Below the pieces are notes generated by a model. It was not told the origin of the DNA and ran no database searches. It saw only the letters and a list, made by a program, of their open reading frames with translations. From Phoebastria nigripes (taxonomy: Eukaryota > Chordata > Aves > Procellariiformes > Diomedeidae): a DNA stretch of 64,000 nt. Of this stretch, positions 40,689 to 50,936 are shown piece by piece (position 1 is the first letter of the stretch; every line of letters starts with the position of its first letter). The translations under genes and the position numbers were made by a program. The stretch spans positions 563,530 to 627,529 of the forward strand of contig JAYKAV010002628.1 in NCBI GenBank assembly GCA_035582835.1, given 5' to 3'.

Positions 40689-40820
40689 AGATGCAAACCG
40701 TGAGCTATGAGGAGGAACAGGAGGAGATGTTAGAGAGTGCAGGGCTGGACCCAGACCCCAGCAAGGAGGCACTGGCCGTTATGGATTCAAGAGGGGCCTG
40801 CAGTGAAGTCCCTCACTGAG
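40689..40820 (+). other. Short open frame after a splice-acceptor-like site
   Basis: Forty-two codons plus stop begin with ATG right after TTTCTTTTCGCAG. The product is acidic (YEEEQEEMLESAGLDPDPSKE), which reads like real protein, but no family comes to mind and no partner exon is visible. It follows the 40585-40682 repeat directly, so it may be repeat-derived. Confidence 0.2.
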
Positions 40821-41752
40821 GGAGCCTGTGCCATCTCCTGCAGCATCTGAGCAGGGTTTTGCTCCTTTGTGGTTGTCCAGAGACACAACAGGGCTCTGAC
40901 CTCCACACCGTTATGGATTAATACAAAGAGCTCAATCTCTGACACAGAAAATATTTGCTTGGGGTGACACTGGGAGAGTTTTGCTCATGTGCCTGCCCTG
41001 CCTTTAATGGAAAGGTGATAAACCCTTTCAGTGAAGGGCTTTTGGCTCAGTAATTCACTCACCCGCCTCATCTGCTGGGAGGCCAGTGCGTACAGACAAG
41101 TGGTCCATGCATCCAGGTGGCAGGGGAAGGAGCAGATTAAAGAGGCCAGGAAATCTGTTTAAATGTCTTTAAGTCCCTACAAAATGGCTATCAATGACAT
41201 GCATGCTGATTCATGCAAATACTCTCAGCACTGCTGGTATTTAAATGCATCCAACCAGCTGCGTGAGCTCAAAATAAATGGCGGGATGGAACAACACACC
41301 CAAAAGCAATACTCCTGGGGTTGATCTGGGCTGAGAGCAATCACTCCCTGGGACCGTGAACCACCACATTGGGTGGAGAGCGGAGCACAAGGGGAAACGT
41401 TGCTGAAACATGCAGCTGATCTGAAATGAGCTGCAAGTGCCGTGGTGGGGAGTCCTACCTGTCTCTGGCTTGTGAACATGGAGCATCATGAAGTACATAA
41501 TGAAGCAACAGAAAAATGAAAGAAACTTCATCTTTGCAACTGTATGGCCTACAAAGGAGGAAAAGGCAAGGAGGGAAAAAAACCAAACCACTGTGGGCAA
41601 TGCAGATGTAGGAGGAACAGGAAAAAGGGGAGCTGGTCTGTAGAAAGGGGGTTTGAAGAGTGTTAGCTGTGTCATCGATGGAGGAAAATCCTGCTAAGGA
41701 CAGCAGGGCTCCTTCTGGGTTAAAGTCAACCAGATCTAAGCACCAGACCCCC

Positions 41753-42017
41753 CCTTTAATTTAAATAAGGGCAGGATGGAAGGAGAGCTGGGGGGCTGTG
41801 TTCCCCTTCCTCTGGCCGTGCTGTGCCAGCCGGGGTCCCGCAGCTGGGGGTGCCCAGAGCCACCCGGGGATCTGCGGCTGCCTGGGGGTCCCAGACTCCT
41901 CGGGGCTCCCGCCGCCACCTGGCTCTCGTCCCGGCAGCCGCGGTCGCTCCGTTCCCGATACCGAAAGCGAAAGAGCCCGAGCGGCTCTGCCCAGCGCCGC
42001 CCCCGCCCGCCCCGGCC
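41753..42017 (+). promoter_or_regulatory. GC-rich promoter and 5' UTR of the RING/B30.2 gene
   Basis: GC and CpG content rises sharply from about 41,780 and stays high through the first coding exon to about 42,300. It then drops. This is the pattern of a CpG-island promoter for the gene starting at 42018. No TATA box was seen and the start of transcription is not defined. Confidence 0.55.
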
Positions 42018-45000
42018 ATGGCGGCAGTGGAGGAGCTCCGGGAGGAGGCGATTTGCTCCATTTGCCTGGATTTTTTCTGCGCTCCGGTGATGCTGGACTG
42101 CGGGCACAACTTCTGCCGAGCCTGCATCTCCCTGTGCTGGGCCCGGGCCGCCGCCCGCTCCTGCCCCCAGTGCCGGGAGACCTTCCCCGGCCCCAGCCTC
42201 CGGCCCAACCGGCCGCTGGGCAACATCGCGGAGCGGCTGAAGCGGCTGGGCCAGCCCGAGGGGGCCGAGGTGAGGCTGCCGGGACGCCCCCGTGCTCTTT
42301 TCTGGGCCGTTTCTTCATGTTGATGAGGGAAGGCTGCCTTNTCCACGCCTCTTTTACCGAGGCGCTTTGTCACGACATGCGAGAGCTGGGGGTTATGCTG
42401 CGTGCAGTCCCTGTGCTGCATAGCTTTTTGCATCTGTCTGCTCACAGCTTTCTAAGGCATTCTTTGCAAATGCGATGTTTTCATATACCTGTCGGAAAGC
42501 TTCCCAGTCTATGGTTTGCAAAAGCCCACGCTCTCTACAAGGAGTCAACACTGTAACTGCACCCTCTATGCTTTTTGTTTGTTTGTTTTTTAACCAATGT
42601 CTTCCTGTTGCTGCAGTTTGCCTTTTCCATGCTTTGTGGCTTNACATAACCTTTATCAAGTTTTTGTAAGGGTAATGGGAGTCTGCCCTCAGTACTGTGT
42701 TCTGCAGTTTACATATGTGACATTAAAATTTCCTGCCATGGTGGCCCCTCCAGTGTCCCTCGGCATGTTGGTCTCTGCCAGACCAGGGTGGTGATAGTGA
42801 CTGTAATCAGTCTTTAATATTATTTTGATTTTTGGCATCTGACTCCATAGGGATTCTATCCAGGCAGGTGGGTTGTGGTTCCGCTCCAGCTGCCAGTGCT
42901 GAGCTCCTCACTCACATCACTTGCACTGGTCCCCCCAGTAGCTGGTTTTGGGGACACCCATCCTCCCAGACACGGGCTGGCATTCAGGACCCCCACCTGC
43001 TCCAGCAGCTGCACTGAGACCCCACTGACTCCAGGAGCTGAGACCACAGATCCGGGGTGCCTGCACCCCCCATCTGACTGGTGCCACCAAGAAATTGCAT
43101 GCACCTACCCCCAACCGCTTTGGCGGTTTGCTTCTAATTGAATATTTCTCTCTTCTCCTCTTAGTCCCCTCCGGTCCCATTCCCCACCAAATCTACTCCC
43201 AGTGGTCCCCCCAGTAACTGGCAGTTCATCCTTGCAGCACTCACACCCGCGGGATACAGAGAGCTCATGCAAAAAGATAATTAAGAAAGGATTTAATGAG
43301 AAGGTAGGACAGACTGTGGTGATCAGGTGCAGGGCTGGGTCAGACAAGCGCACTGACCAGCTCCGTTTTACCCGTGACCGGTCCCTTTTATACCCCTTTC
43401 TGCCTATTCCTCCTCAGTTCCTCCCCAGTCCCCTTCCCCTGCATGTTCCCTCATCACTTTTCACAGTCACACCGACCCCTGTGAGCATCCTGGACCTACG
43501 GGTCCAGAGGCTGACTCTGTGCCAGACGCTGCTTATGTCCAACCCAGGGAACAGACTATTCTATGGACACAAAGCATACATGTGGGTGGTGAGGAGCTCC
43601 TAAAGGATGTTGCTTCTTCCAGGAGCAAATACAGTCACAGCTGGAGACCCTCAGGAGAGAGAAAGGAGAACTGGAGAAACAGGAAAGGGAGGAGCGATGG
43701 ATCTGCCAGGACTATCTGGTAGGTGCACAGTGCTAATGGGAAGAAGTTCATTTGGGGAGGGTGAAGAAAGGTTGATTCTTGGCCTTTGGAGTTGGGAGAT
43801 TAATTGTTGTGTCCAGCTGTTGGTGCACAATAAGCACCCTGGGAATCACAGTCATGCTCCACACCAGAATGTAAAAGCTTTTAATTGCTGCCTGTCCCTT
43901 TCCATGGTCCCACCCTCCCTTGAGAGGATTGTTTCTGCTCATAAAGGAAAAAGTGAAGGCAGAGAGGCAGAAGATTGCACCTGAATTTAAGCAGCTGCGA
44001 CAGTACCTGGAGGAACAAGAGTGCCTGCTGCTGGCTCGGCTGGGAGAGCTGGAGAAGCAGATTAAAACAAGATTGAAAGAAAATGCCACCAAATTCTCCA
44101 AGAAGATTATTTATCTGGATGGCCTGATCAAGGAGAAGGAGTGTCAGCTGTCAGGACACAAGTCCCTGCAGGTGAGGTCTGCTGAAACACCAGCGCTGTC
44201 TTGGCAAACAGCACATGAGGCACCAGCAAATCAGAAACATGCAACGGGCTAATCTTACCTTGATTATCTTACTTATTAATCTTACCTTGCTGGTGTGTCC
44301 ATTCACTGTGTAAGGGGAATGTGAGGAATGTGTGTGCAGGGCAAGTAGCACTGAGCTGCTTATCCCTTTCTCCCATCTAGGACGCTGGTGACGTTTTGAG
44401 CAGGTATGTGTTGCTTTCTCCTTTACATTACACTGCTACTTTGGGGTTGCAAAGATTCCTGCCCCAGAACAAAGCTGGATACCTCAAATACCAGGGATGC
44501 CCCATTGATGTTTATATTTCAGTTTTCCAGAGGCTGATGAACCAGTATGACTCTACCAAGAAAGTCTATCCCTGGGGAAATATTCAAGGAGGACATTTCA
44601 TTTCTAAGGTCTCGGGTTGCAGGCCTGGTTGGCTTCTCCATGACCAATGTGTAGTGACACTAGGCATAGAGACCAGGACATAGTGCCCTTAGCTCAGGTC
44701 TTCAGCACTTGGTTGTAACGCAAGTTTGCTCTGAAGGGACACAGTGACTGGGGGCACCAGGACCATCACTTGTAATAGAAATTTAATTGGCAATTAGAGC
44801 ATCAGGACAGAGCAGTGACCTAGCCAATGAGACCTGCTGTCTCTCTTCTTGTTGATGCTCTCATGTAAAAAAAAAAAAAAAAAAAAAAAGAACTTTCTGG
44901 AGGGCATTGATTCAGCTGGAAAGTGGCCTCTAGCAACTGGCACTAACAGGAGACTTATTTAAAGGAGCAATATAAATGCTGTGGCTTGTATGACTCCAGG

Positions 45001-46918
45001 TGTGAGAGGGCAAAACTCCAGCAAAAGGAGCAGATGAGCCACGAGCTGAAGGAGGAGCCCGGCGTCTGCTCGCAAAAAGCTCCCACGCTAGAGGAGATGG
45101 CAAGAAAACCCCAAGGTACAAAGAAGGGATCTCAGAGGAGAACAGAGAAGCATCTCGGGGGTGGAAAGAAGGGTGTAGTCAATGCCCTGCAGAAGGGAGA
45201 AAAAGCTGAATATCCTTGTGTAGCATGTCCTGCCCTGGGGACGCGTTGGAGAGGTGTCACAGCTAAAGTGGGGGGGTGTTCCCTTTCCTTTTTTTAAATT
45301 TTTTTTCCCCTCACTCTCTCTTGATCTCCCTTTGCTTTTATTTTTCCCCAAAAGAATAGTCAACATTAGTGTTGATTCACATCATCAGCTATGGAGCCCA
45401 CTAATAAATTGCTGTGCATGTGAACCTGTTTCAACACCGTTTGTGCAACACCTGACTTCGATGCTGCCACAGCTCCTTCTGCTCTAGATCTGTGCTCCAG
45501 ACCTGCTCCGTGGTTGGAAGTGGGTCAGGGATGTGAACAAGTCCCAGATGTCCCAATATGCTCAAATGATTCTCAGCTCATGCTCTCCTAATGAGGAGGC
45601 TTATCCCCAAAGAAGTGATGGAGATGACTGTTAGGCAGAGCCTGGTATCGTGCAGAGTAATTTAAGCTGGAAGGGACCTCTGGAGGTCATCTAGTCCAAA
45701 CCTCTGCTCAAAGCAGGTACCACTAGGTGGGATTGCGCTGTGTTTTCTCCAGTTGAGTTCTGAATATCTCTGAAGGTGAAGATTCCACAACTCCTCAAAA
45801 CATCTTGGCTGACCCTCTAGACGTGCTGCAGTATGTCCATGTCCATCTCGTGCTAGGTAGCCCCAAATTCTTTCTTGCTCCTGCTGCTTTAGGTTTCTTC
45901 CTTCCTGCTTCAACTGGAGAAGCCGGCAGGCGCAGCAAGCAGCATGTGCATTGGAGAAGGAAGGGTGCAGTATCTCTACCCACCAGCTCCCTGGAGCTGG
46001 TCTCCACAAACCACCTCCCAGTGTTGGTGGAGTTACCCAGACATCAGAGGTGACCTCTGGGCTCCATCTCTCTTTCAGATGCTTTGACAACTGACACAGG
46101 GGAGGGAGTGGAGGAATCACAGGGACCGTACACAAAAGGTGAGTTCTNCTGGGGAGCCTCCTCCAACTAACCCTGGTAGCAAGGGATGAAACACATGTTT
46201 TGGGGGACAGTGAATCTTCACATGCCTTGCCTCAGGGCACAGAGCTACTCCCCATTTTGAGCTAGGCACCTTCTAGAAGAAAAGTATTGCCAGGTTTCCT
46301 CCCAAGCCAGGACCAAACATGGACCCAGCATGGTGAAACTCTTCCCAGGACTGATCTCTACCCCTCGTTCTTTGACCCGTCTTCTCCGTTGCAGTGAACG
46401 TGACTCTGGATCCAGACACAGCTCAGTCCCGGCTTGTCTTGTCAGAAGATCAGAGAAGTGTGATGCAGGGAGCCACACAGCAGAGCCAGCTTGACAACCC
46501 AGAGCNATTTGACCCGTGGCCTTGTGTCCTGGGCTGTGAGGGATTCAACTCGGGGCGACCATGCTGGGAGGTGGAGGTGGGCTATGGGTTGTGCTGGGCT
46601 GTGGGGTTGGCCCTGGAGTCTGTGAAGAGGAAGGGACCGATTGACATGAGCCCCGTGGGGGGGATCTGGGCGGTGGGGCNGTATAAGGAGAAGTTCCAGG
46701 CTCTCACTTCCCCATCTCCCACCCCTGTGCTCCCCGGCACGATCCCCCAGAGGGTGCGGGTCTGTCTGGACCATGCAGGGGGACAGGTGACGTTTGTCAA
46801 TGTGGACAGCGAGGCTGTGATTTTCACTTTCCCGCGAGCCATGTTTGCAGGGGAGCGTATCCACCCCTGGTTCTGGGTGGGTAAGGGGTCCCAGCTCAAA
46901 CTGTGTCCTGAGACGTGA
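42018..46918 (+). CDS. TRIM-like RING, coiled-coil, PRY-SPRY (B30.2) E3 ligase without visible B-box
   Basis: Seven exons join in frame: 42018-42269, 43623-43718, 43947-44171, 44381-44403, 45000-45115, 46079-46138 and 46395-46918. They give 431 residues. The 96, 23 and 116 base exons match the usual layout of TRIM genes of the TRIM7/27/39 group, and the 225 base exon is near the usual 231. A C3HC4 RING uses C13, C16, C28, H30, C33, C36, C49 and C52. Residues 85 to about 190 form a coiled coil with many Glu, Lys and Leu. B30.2 covers about 258-431, with LDPDTA, WEVEV and [11 protein letters not shown] motifs. The role by family is a cytosolic ubiquitin ligase that recognises targets through B30.2, often in innate immunity. 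No B-box zinc site appears in the RING exon or the following intron. The two Ns, at 46506 and 46680, are single in-frame bases. The exact orthologue is unclear (TRIM39-, TRIM7- or TRIM27-like). Confidence 0.9.
43089..43187 (-). repeat. Inverted copy of the 40585-40682 repeat
   Basis: This is the reverse complement of the segment at 40585-40682 with a handful of substitutions. On the minus strand it lies just downstream of the LTR-like block at about 43200-43600, the position expected for the leader of an endogenous retrovirus. Confidence 0.75.
43200..43600 (-). mobile_element. LTR-like block of an endogenous retrovirus, antisense, in TRIM-like intron 1
   Basis: On the minus strand a TATAAAA box (plus-strand positions 43386-43392) is followed about 90 bases later by an ATTAAA poly(A) signal (43292-43297). 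This is the U3-R-U5 order of an LTR. A related copy with the same TATA region lies at about 53820-53950. Borders are approximate and no viral genes are visible, so it is probably a solo or fragmentary LTR. Confidence 0.55.
44867..44889. repeat. Poly-A tract
   Basis: Twenty-three As lie in an intron of the RING/B30.2 gene, about 110 bases before the 116-base exon. Confidence 0.95.
45655..45880 (-). mobile_element. CR1 LINE 3' fragment, antisense
   Basis: The plus strand carries the reverse of a CR1 3' region: a GCTGGAAGGGACCTCTGGAG core, then GTCATCTAGTCCAAACCTC, and on to a GTAGCCCCAAATTC string. It sits in an intron of the RING/B30.2 gene between the 116-base and 60-base exons. It is truncated at its 5' end. 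Confidence 0.85.
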
Positions 46919-48890
46919 GGAGGTGTGTCCCTCTGAGGAGGCTCTGCTGTGGCCACCCTGCCCTCCTGCATCCCCATCTGGCTAGTCCTTGGGGACTCCC
47001 ATCTGCTTACAGATCTTCTGCCATCTCCATCTGCAAACCTTCTGCCATGAGCCTCAGAGGCTGTAGAACTCCTGTCTGCCTGCCCGTGGAGAATAGGAAT
47101 TGCCTTGCTGGGAGCAGACATCCATGGGCTTCCCCAACCTTGGTCCTACCACAGTGGAAGAGGCTTAGAGCAGGGCTCTGGGTGAAGAATGGGCATTTCT
47201 GGGGACATACTTTATTTACAGGAGCCATGAGGGGGATTGAGGGGCATAGCAGTGGCATTGGAGTGCCTAGTGATGGTATATTTTTACTTGAGGAAATAGG
47301 CAGATGGAGGATGAAACCTTGCTCAGCAGCCCACTTGGCCATGGGGTGACGCTCTGTAGCCCTGAAGCCTGGGCAGCCTCCATGTATTAGTCCCTGTGGT
47401 TGGCCTGATTTGATTCTTGTGTTAGCTCGAGAAAATACAAGTAAATATTCATCTTTTTGGGAGGTGCTAGTAGAATTTACGTCTCCTCCAAATAATTTTG
47501 TGGTTGGAATTATAATCACTGCTTTTTAACAAATCAGTATACCCAATAATTCTTCAATGTTCGATTATTCAATTTGTTTCTCCGGTTGTGATGAGGCTCT
47601 TGGAAAGAAAATTTAGAGGTTTAGATCTTCTCCAGCCAAAGAACTAATACCAGGAATTTGCTGAAGTTTAGGAAGAGGCTGTAGGAATTACTGGCTTGAG
47701 ACTTGCTGATTTGTAGAACTGCCAGGATTTGTGGCATTGCATGGTAGAAGCAAAAAATATGAATAACCAAAGTTATATAAATAACCAATAAATAACCAAA
47801 GTTCAAATGCTGGTCAAACAAATGTGAAACTAAATCTCATCCCACAAGACCTTGCTGACAGATAAGAAGGGCTTTAAACACGTTGGCTCCATCTACTTCT
47901 GTTGAAAAAGCTGACCTGTGAAAGGGAGGTTGGAGGCTGGGGCGGAGGGGAGGGATTCAAAGAACGGTGAAGAGAAACAATGCTACAAACACAAACTCTG
48001 CCTAGGATGCTTAATACAACCTCTGGAAAGGGGGGGTTGTGAAAAAGCATCTGTGAATGTCATAGCTTGCTCAATGGTGAAGCCCACCCCTTCTCCTTGC
48101 TCTGTGGCCAGAAGCCCATGGTGACCTGCTGGGTTTGGCTGTGGTGCTACTGCAGGGTTTGATTCCAGCTCTTCCCAGACATGAACCCAGCTGCCTTCAT
48201 GCTCTGGCTGTGGGATCTCGCCTTCCTCCCAGTGTGCTCGTGGAAATGCAGAGCCATGGCCCCGGCAAGGGTAAGCTCTCCCTTCTCCTGCGCAGGCACA
48301 AGGTCAGCTTTGGCACCTGGAGCTGAGGACGTGCTGGCACCAAGGTGTGGGTAGCCACTTGGAGAACTCGTCCATTCCTACCAGGATTTGTCCCTCTTCT
48401 GTGCTCTGTCAGGAGCATGAGTTTTGGGATTGGCTCCTTGGATGGTCCCCTGGGTTGCTTTGCTGGATTGCTGGTCCCATGGATGTGCAGAGCCCAGGTG
48501 CAATGGGATGTCACTTGTCCCCATACAGTGCCAGAGAGGTTGGTGAGCCCATCCCCTAGTGCCAGGGCAGGATATCTGTGCCTGACCTGGTGCTGCAACT
48601 CTTTCAAGCTACTGGAGTAGACCAGGGAGACTAATGCTGTTGCTTGTGCCCAGCTGCCACCACAAAGGTGACAACTGCATTGGCACTAAGAGAGTCCAAC
48701 CAGCAATGTGTCTGGAGAAGATGAAATCTAGGCTGGACCCAGGCAATGTTCCCCTTCGCCTACATTCACCTTTTCTTCTCCTAAGAGCAGGAGTTAGCAG
48801 GAGAGGTCAAAGCAAGGTCCCTGGGAGTGGGGACCCCCTCACCTTTTCCAGGTCTAGCATGTCCTTTGAACGTCATTTCCCCAAAATGCC
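46919..48890 (+). other. 3' flank of the RING/B30.2 gene
   Basis: An AATAAA at 47787-47792 within an AT-rich stretch is a plausible poly(A) signal, which would give a 3' UTR of about 900 bases. Beyond that I recognise neither genes nor repeats up to the CR1 at about 48,895. Confidence 0.45.
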
Positions 48891-48894
48891 AGTT

Positions 48895-49336
48895 CTCCGG
48901 AGCAGATCTAGGGCTGGAAGGCATGTCCTCTGAGGAGCGGCTGAGCACTCTGGGTTTGTCTCGTTTGGAGAAAAGGAGGCTGAGGGGCGACCTCATTGCT
49001 CTCTGCAGCTTCCTGAGGTGGACATGGAGGGGGAGGTGTTGATCTCCTCTCCCTGGGATCCAGGGACAGGACACATGGGAATGATTCAAGGCTGTGCCAG
49101 GGGAGGTTCAGACTCGACATTAGGAAGCATTTCTTTTCCGAGAGGGTGGTCAAACACTGGAACAGGCTTCCTTGAGAGGTGGTCGATGCCCCATGCTTGT
49201 CAGTGTTTGAGAGGCATTTGGACAATGCCCTTAATTATATGCTTTAACTTTTGGTCAGCCCTGAAGTGGTCAGGCAGTTGGACTAGATGATCGTTGTAGG
49301 TCCCTTCCACCTGAAATANTCTAGTCTAGTCTAGTC
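48895..49336 (+). mobile_element. CR1 LINE 3' fragment, sense
   Basis: It follows the CR1 3' region in order: GCTGAGCACTCTGGGTTTG, GAGAAAAGGAGGCTGAGGGG, the GACCTCATTGCTCTCTGCAG block, AGGTTCAGACTCGACATTAGG and GTTGGACTAGATGATCG near the end. The tail consists of a CTAGT-type pentamer repeated about three and a half times rather than the common ATTCTATG octamer. One N lies at 49319. Confidence 0.92.
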
Positions 49337-49613
49337 TATGTGAGGAAAAGGAGACCTTGATGGGGAGGAGATCAGAGAATGACAGATCTGTGGGAATTGG
49401 TTCGCCTGTGGACTTCAGACACTTCTCAATTTCTTGCTTACCTTCCTTGGCTGTCCCTATAGATTTTACTAGTGCTCTGCTGTAAGAAAGGTGTTTAATG
49501 CACATGCCAGTGAGAACTGGAAATAAGGCAAGGAGAGGCTTTGGATGTATGGAGAAGATAAGTGTTATCATGAGCTCCAGCATTCAGCTATGTTTGGTTT
49601 TTTTTTAACTTAA
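49337..49613. other. Spacer between CR1 and LTR
   Basis: I recognise nothing in these 277 bases apart from a short T run near 49600. Confidence 0.6.
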
Positions 49614-50211
49614 TGTTGTGGTTTAACCCCAGCCAGCAACTAGGCACCACACAGCTGCTCGCTCACTCCCCACCCCCGGCAGGGTGGGGGAGAGAATCGG
49701 AAGAGTAAAAGTGAGAAAACTCATGGGTTGAGATAAAGACAGTTTAATAGGCAAAGCAAAAGCCGTGCACGCAAGCAAAGCAAAACAAGGAATCCATTCA
49801 CTACTTCCCATCGGCAGGCAGGTGTGCAGCCATCTCCAGGAAAGCAGGGCTCCATCACACGTAACAGTTACATGGGAAGACAAACGCCATAACCCCNAAC
49901 GTCCCCCCCTTCCTTCTTCTTCCCCCAGCTTTATATGCTGAGCATGACGCCATATGGTATGGAATATCCCTTTGGTCAGTTGGGGTCAGCTGTCCCAGCT
50001 GTGTCCCCTCCCANCTTCTTGTGCACCCCCAGCCTCCTCGCTGGTGGGGTGGGGTGAGGAGCAGAAAAGGCCTTGACTCTGTGTAAGCACTGCTCAGCAA
50101 TAACTAAAACATCCCTGTGTTATCAACACTGTTTTCAGCACAAATCCAAAACATAGCCCCATACTAACTGCTATGAAGAAAATTAACTCTACCCCAGCCA
50201 AAACCAGCACG
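49614..50211 (-). mobile_element. Endogenous retrovirus 3' LTR, antisense
   Basis: On the minus strand the block opens near GTGCTGGTTTTGGCTGGGG and ends with GGGGTTAAACCACAACA. This is the start and end of an LTR type I know to be abundant in bird genomes. The ends fit TG...CA except for one changed base at the start. Two Ns lie inside (49897, 50014). A purine-rich stretch (reverse complement of 50212-50229) precedes it on the minus strand, which fits a polypurine tract and so a 3' LTR rather than a 5' one. Confidence 0.85.
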
Positions 50212-50545
50212 TTCTCCACTCCTTATTCCATACCATTTATGTCATGCTCAGGTCCCACACTATCCAATACATTCTCATTATGCACCACCCCCCTTTCCCA
50301 TCCTTTGATATAATACACAGATATCATTCCCTTAGTCTGTGGACCACCCCAGAGTGTCTGTGGCCATGGATAAGCCCATGCCAGAGCACGTACATCTCGA
50401 AGCGTCTGTGGCCGTGGTTATGTCTGTGCTGCAGCAGGTATACCTCTGAAGGGATTATGGCCCAAATCCATGCTGGAGAAGGTACACCTCAAAGCATCTG
50501 TGGCTGTGGATAAGTCCATGCTGCAGAAGGTACACCTTAAGCTTA
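50212..50545 (-). mobile_element. Internal 3' remnant of the same endogenous retrovirus
   Basis: This DNA lies just upstream of the LTR on the minus strand. It contains a polypurine-tract-like segment (50212-50229) and a tandem array (50358-50540). No open viral gene is present, and the rest of the element is missing. Confidence 0.65.
50358..50540 (-). repeat. Tandem repeat of about 48 bases, roughly four units
   Basis: Four diverged units follow each other. On the plus strand each has a TCTGTGGCCATGGATAAG-like start, then CCATGCTGCAGAAGGTACA-like sequence and a CTC(A/G)AAG end. They lie inside the retroviral remnant just before its 3' LTR. Confidence 0.75.
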
Positions 50546-50936
50546 ATTGAAAAAAGCCAGAGACACTACTCCAGCACCTTTTAAGGAGTTTGAACCTGCT
50601 GTATTTTTCATGGCCTTGTACAGAGCAGCTCTGCAGTGCCCCGGCACTCGATGCCACTTCTCTGCCCTGGGGCCACCTGGCACNAAGCTCCTCTATGCAC
50701 CGAATCTCTGTGCTCCCCGTTGTCTCTGCAGTCCCAGCTGTGGGGTGGAGGGGATGAAGGAGGCTCTTTGGTAATGTCCATCTCCAAGACCTGCCAGTCC
50801 TCGCACTTGGTGGCCAGAGGAACCATGCAAGGAGAAGCTGGCAGGATGCAGGACCCTCCCAGTTCCCAGCACCAAGACCCAAGATGATGGTGTTTGCCTT
50901 TCCAGTCTCCCTCCTGCCATCCACACTCCCTCCGTG
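50546..50936. other. Downstream flank of the antisense B30.2 relic
   Basis: On the minus strand this follows the B30.2 stop codon. I see no clear poly(A) signal and no other gene. One N lies at 50684. If the relic is transcribed, its 3' end may run into the retroviral remnant. Confidence 0.4.

Larger units (their letters stand above)
38501..41752. other. Intergenic, mostly without recognisable content
   Basis: The interval contains a CAG repeat (about 38534-38552), a T run (39246-39269), the repeat copy at 40585-40682 and a short open frame directly after it. No known gene was recognised on either strand. A minus-strand frame at 38651-38935 looks random. Confidence 0.6.
42270..43622 (+). other. 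First intron of the RING/B30.2 gene
   Basis: The donor is GAG|GTGAGG and the acceptor is CTTCTTCCAG. In other TRIM genes the B-box would be encoded in the first exon or here. I searched the three plus frames for Cys/His spacing of a B-box and found none. The second half is filled by repeat DNA on the minus strand (43089-43600). A GGTCCCCCCAGTA motif occurs twice, near 42929 and 43203. Confidence 0.75.

Noticed and set aside
41756..42445. Minus-strand frames of up to 229 codons over the RING exon
   Set aside because: These are antisense shadows of the GC-rich promoter and RING exon. The plus strand has the RING zinc ligands and the splice donor.
42270..43622. Search for a hidden B-box exon in the TRIM-like gene
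   Set aside because: No plus-strand frame shows the expected Cys/His spacing, so none is annotated. The absence itself is reported as a finding.
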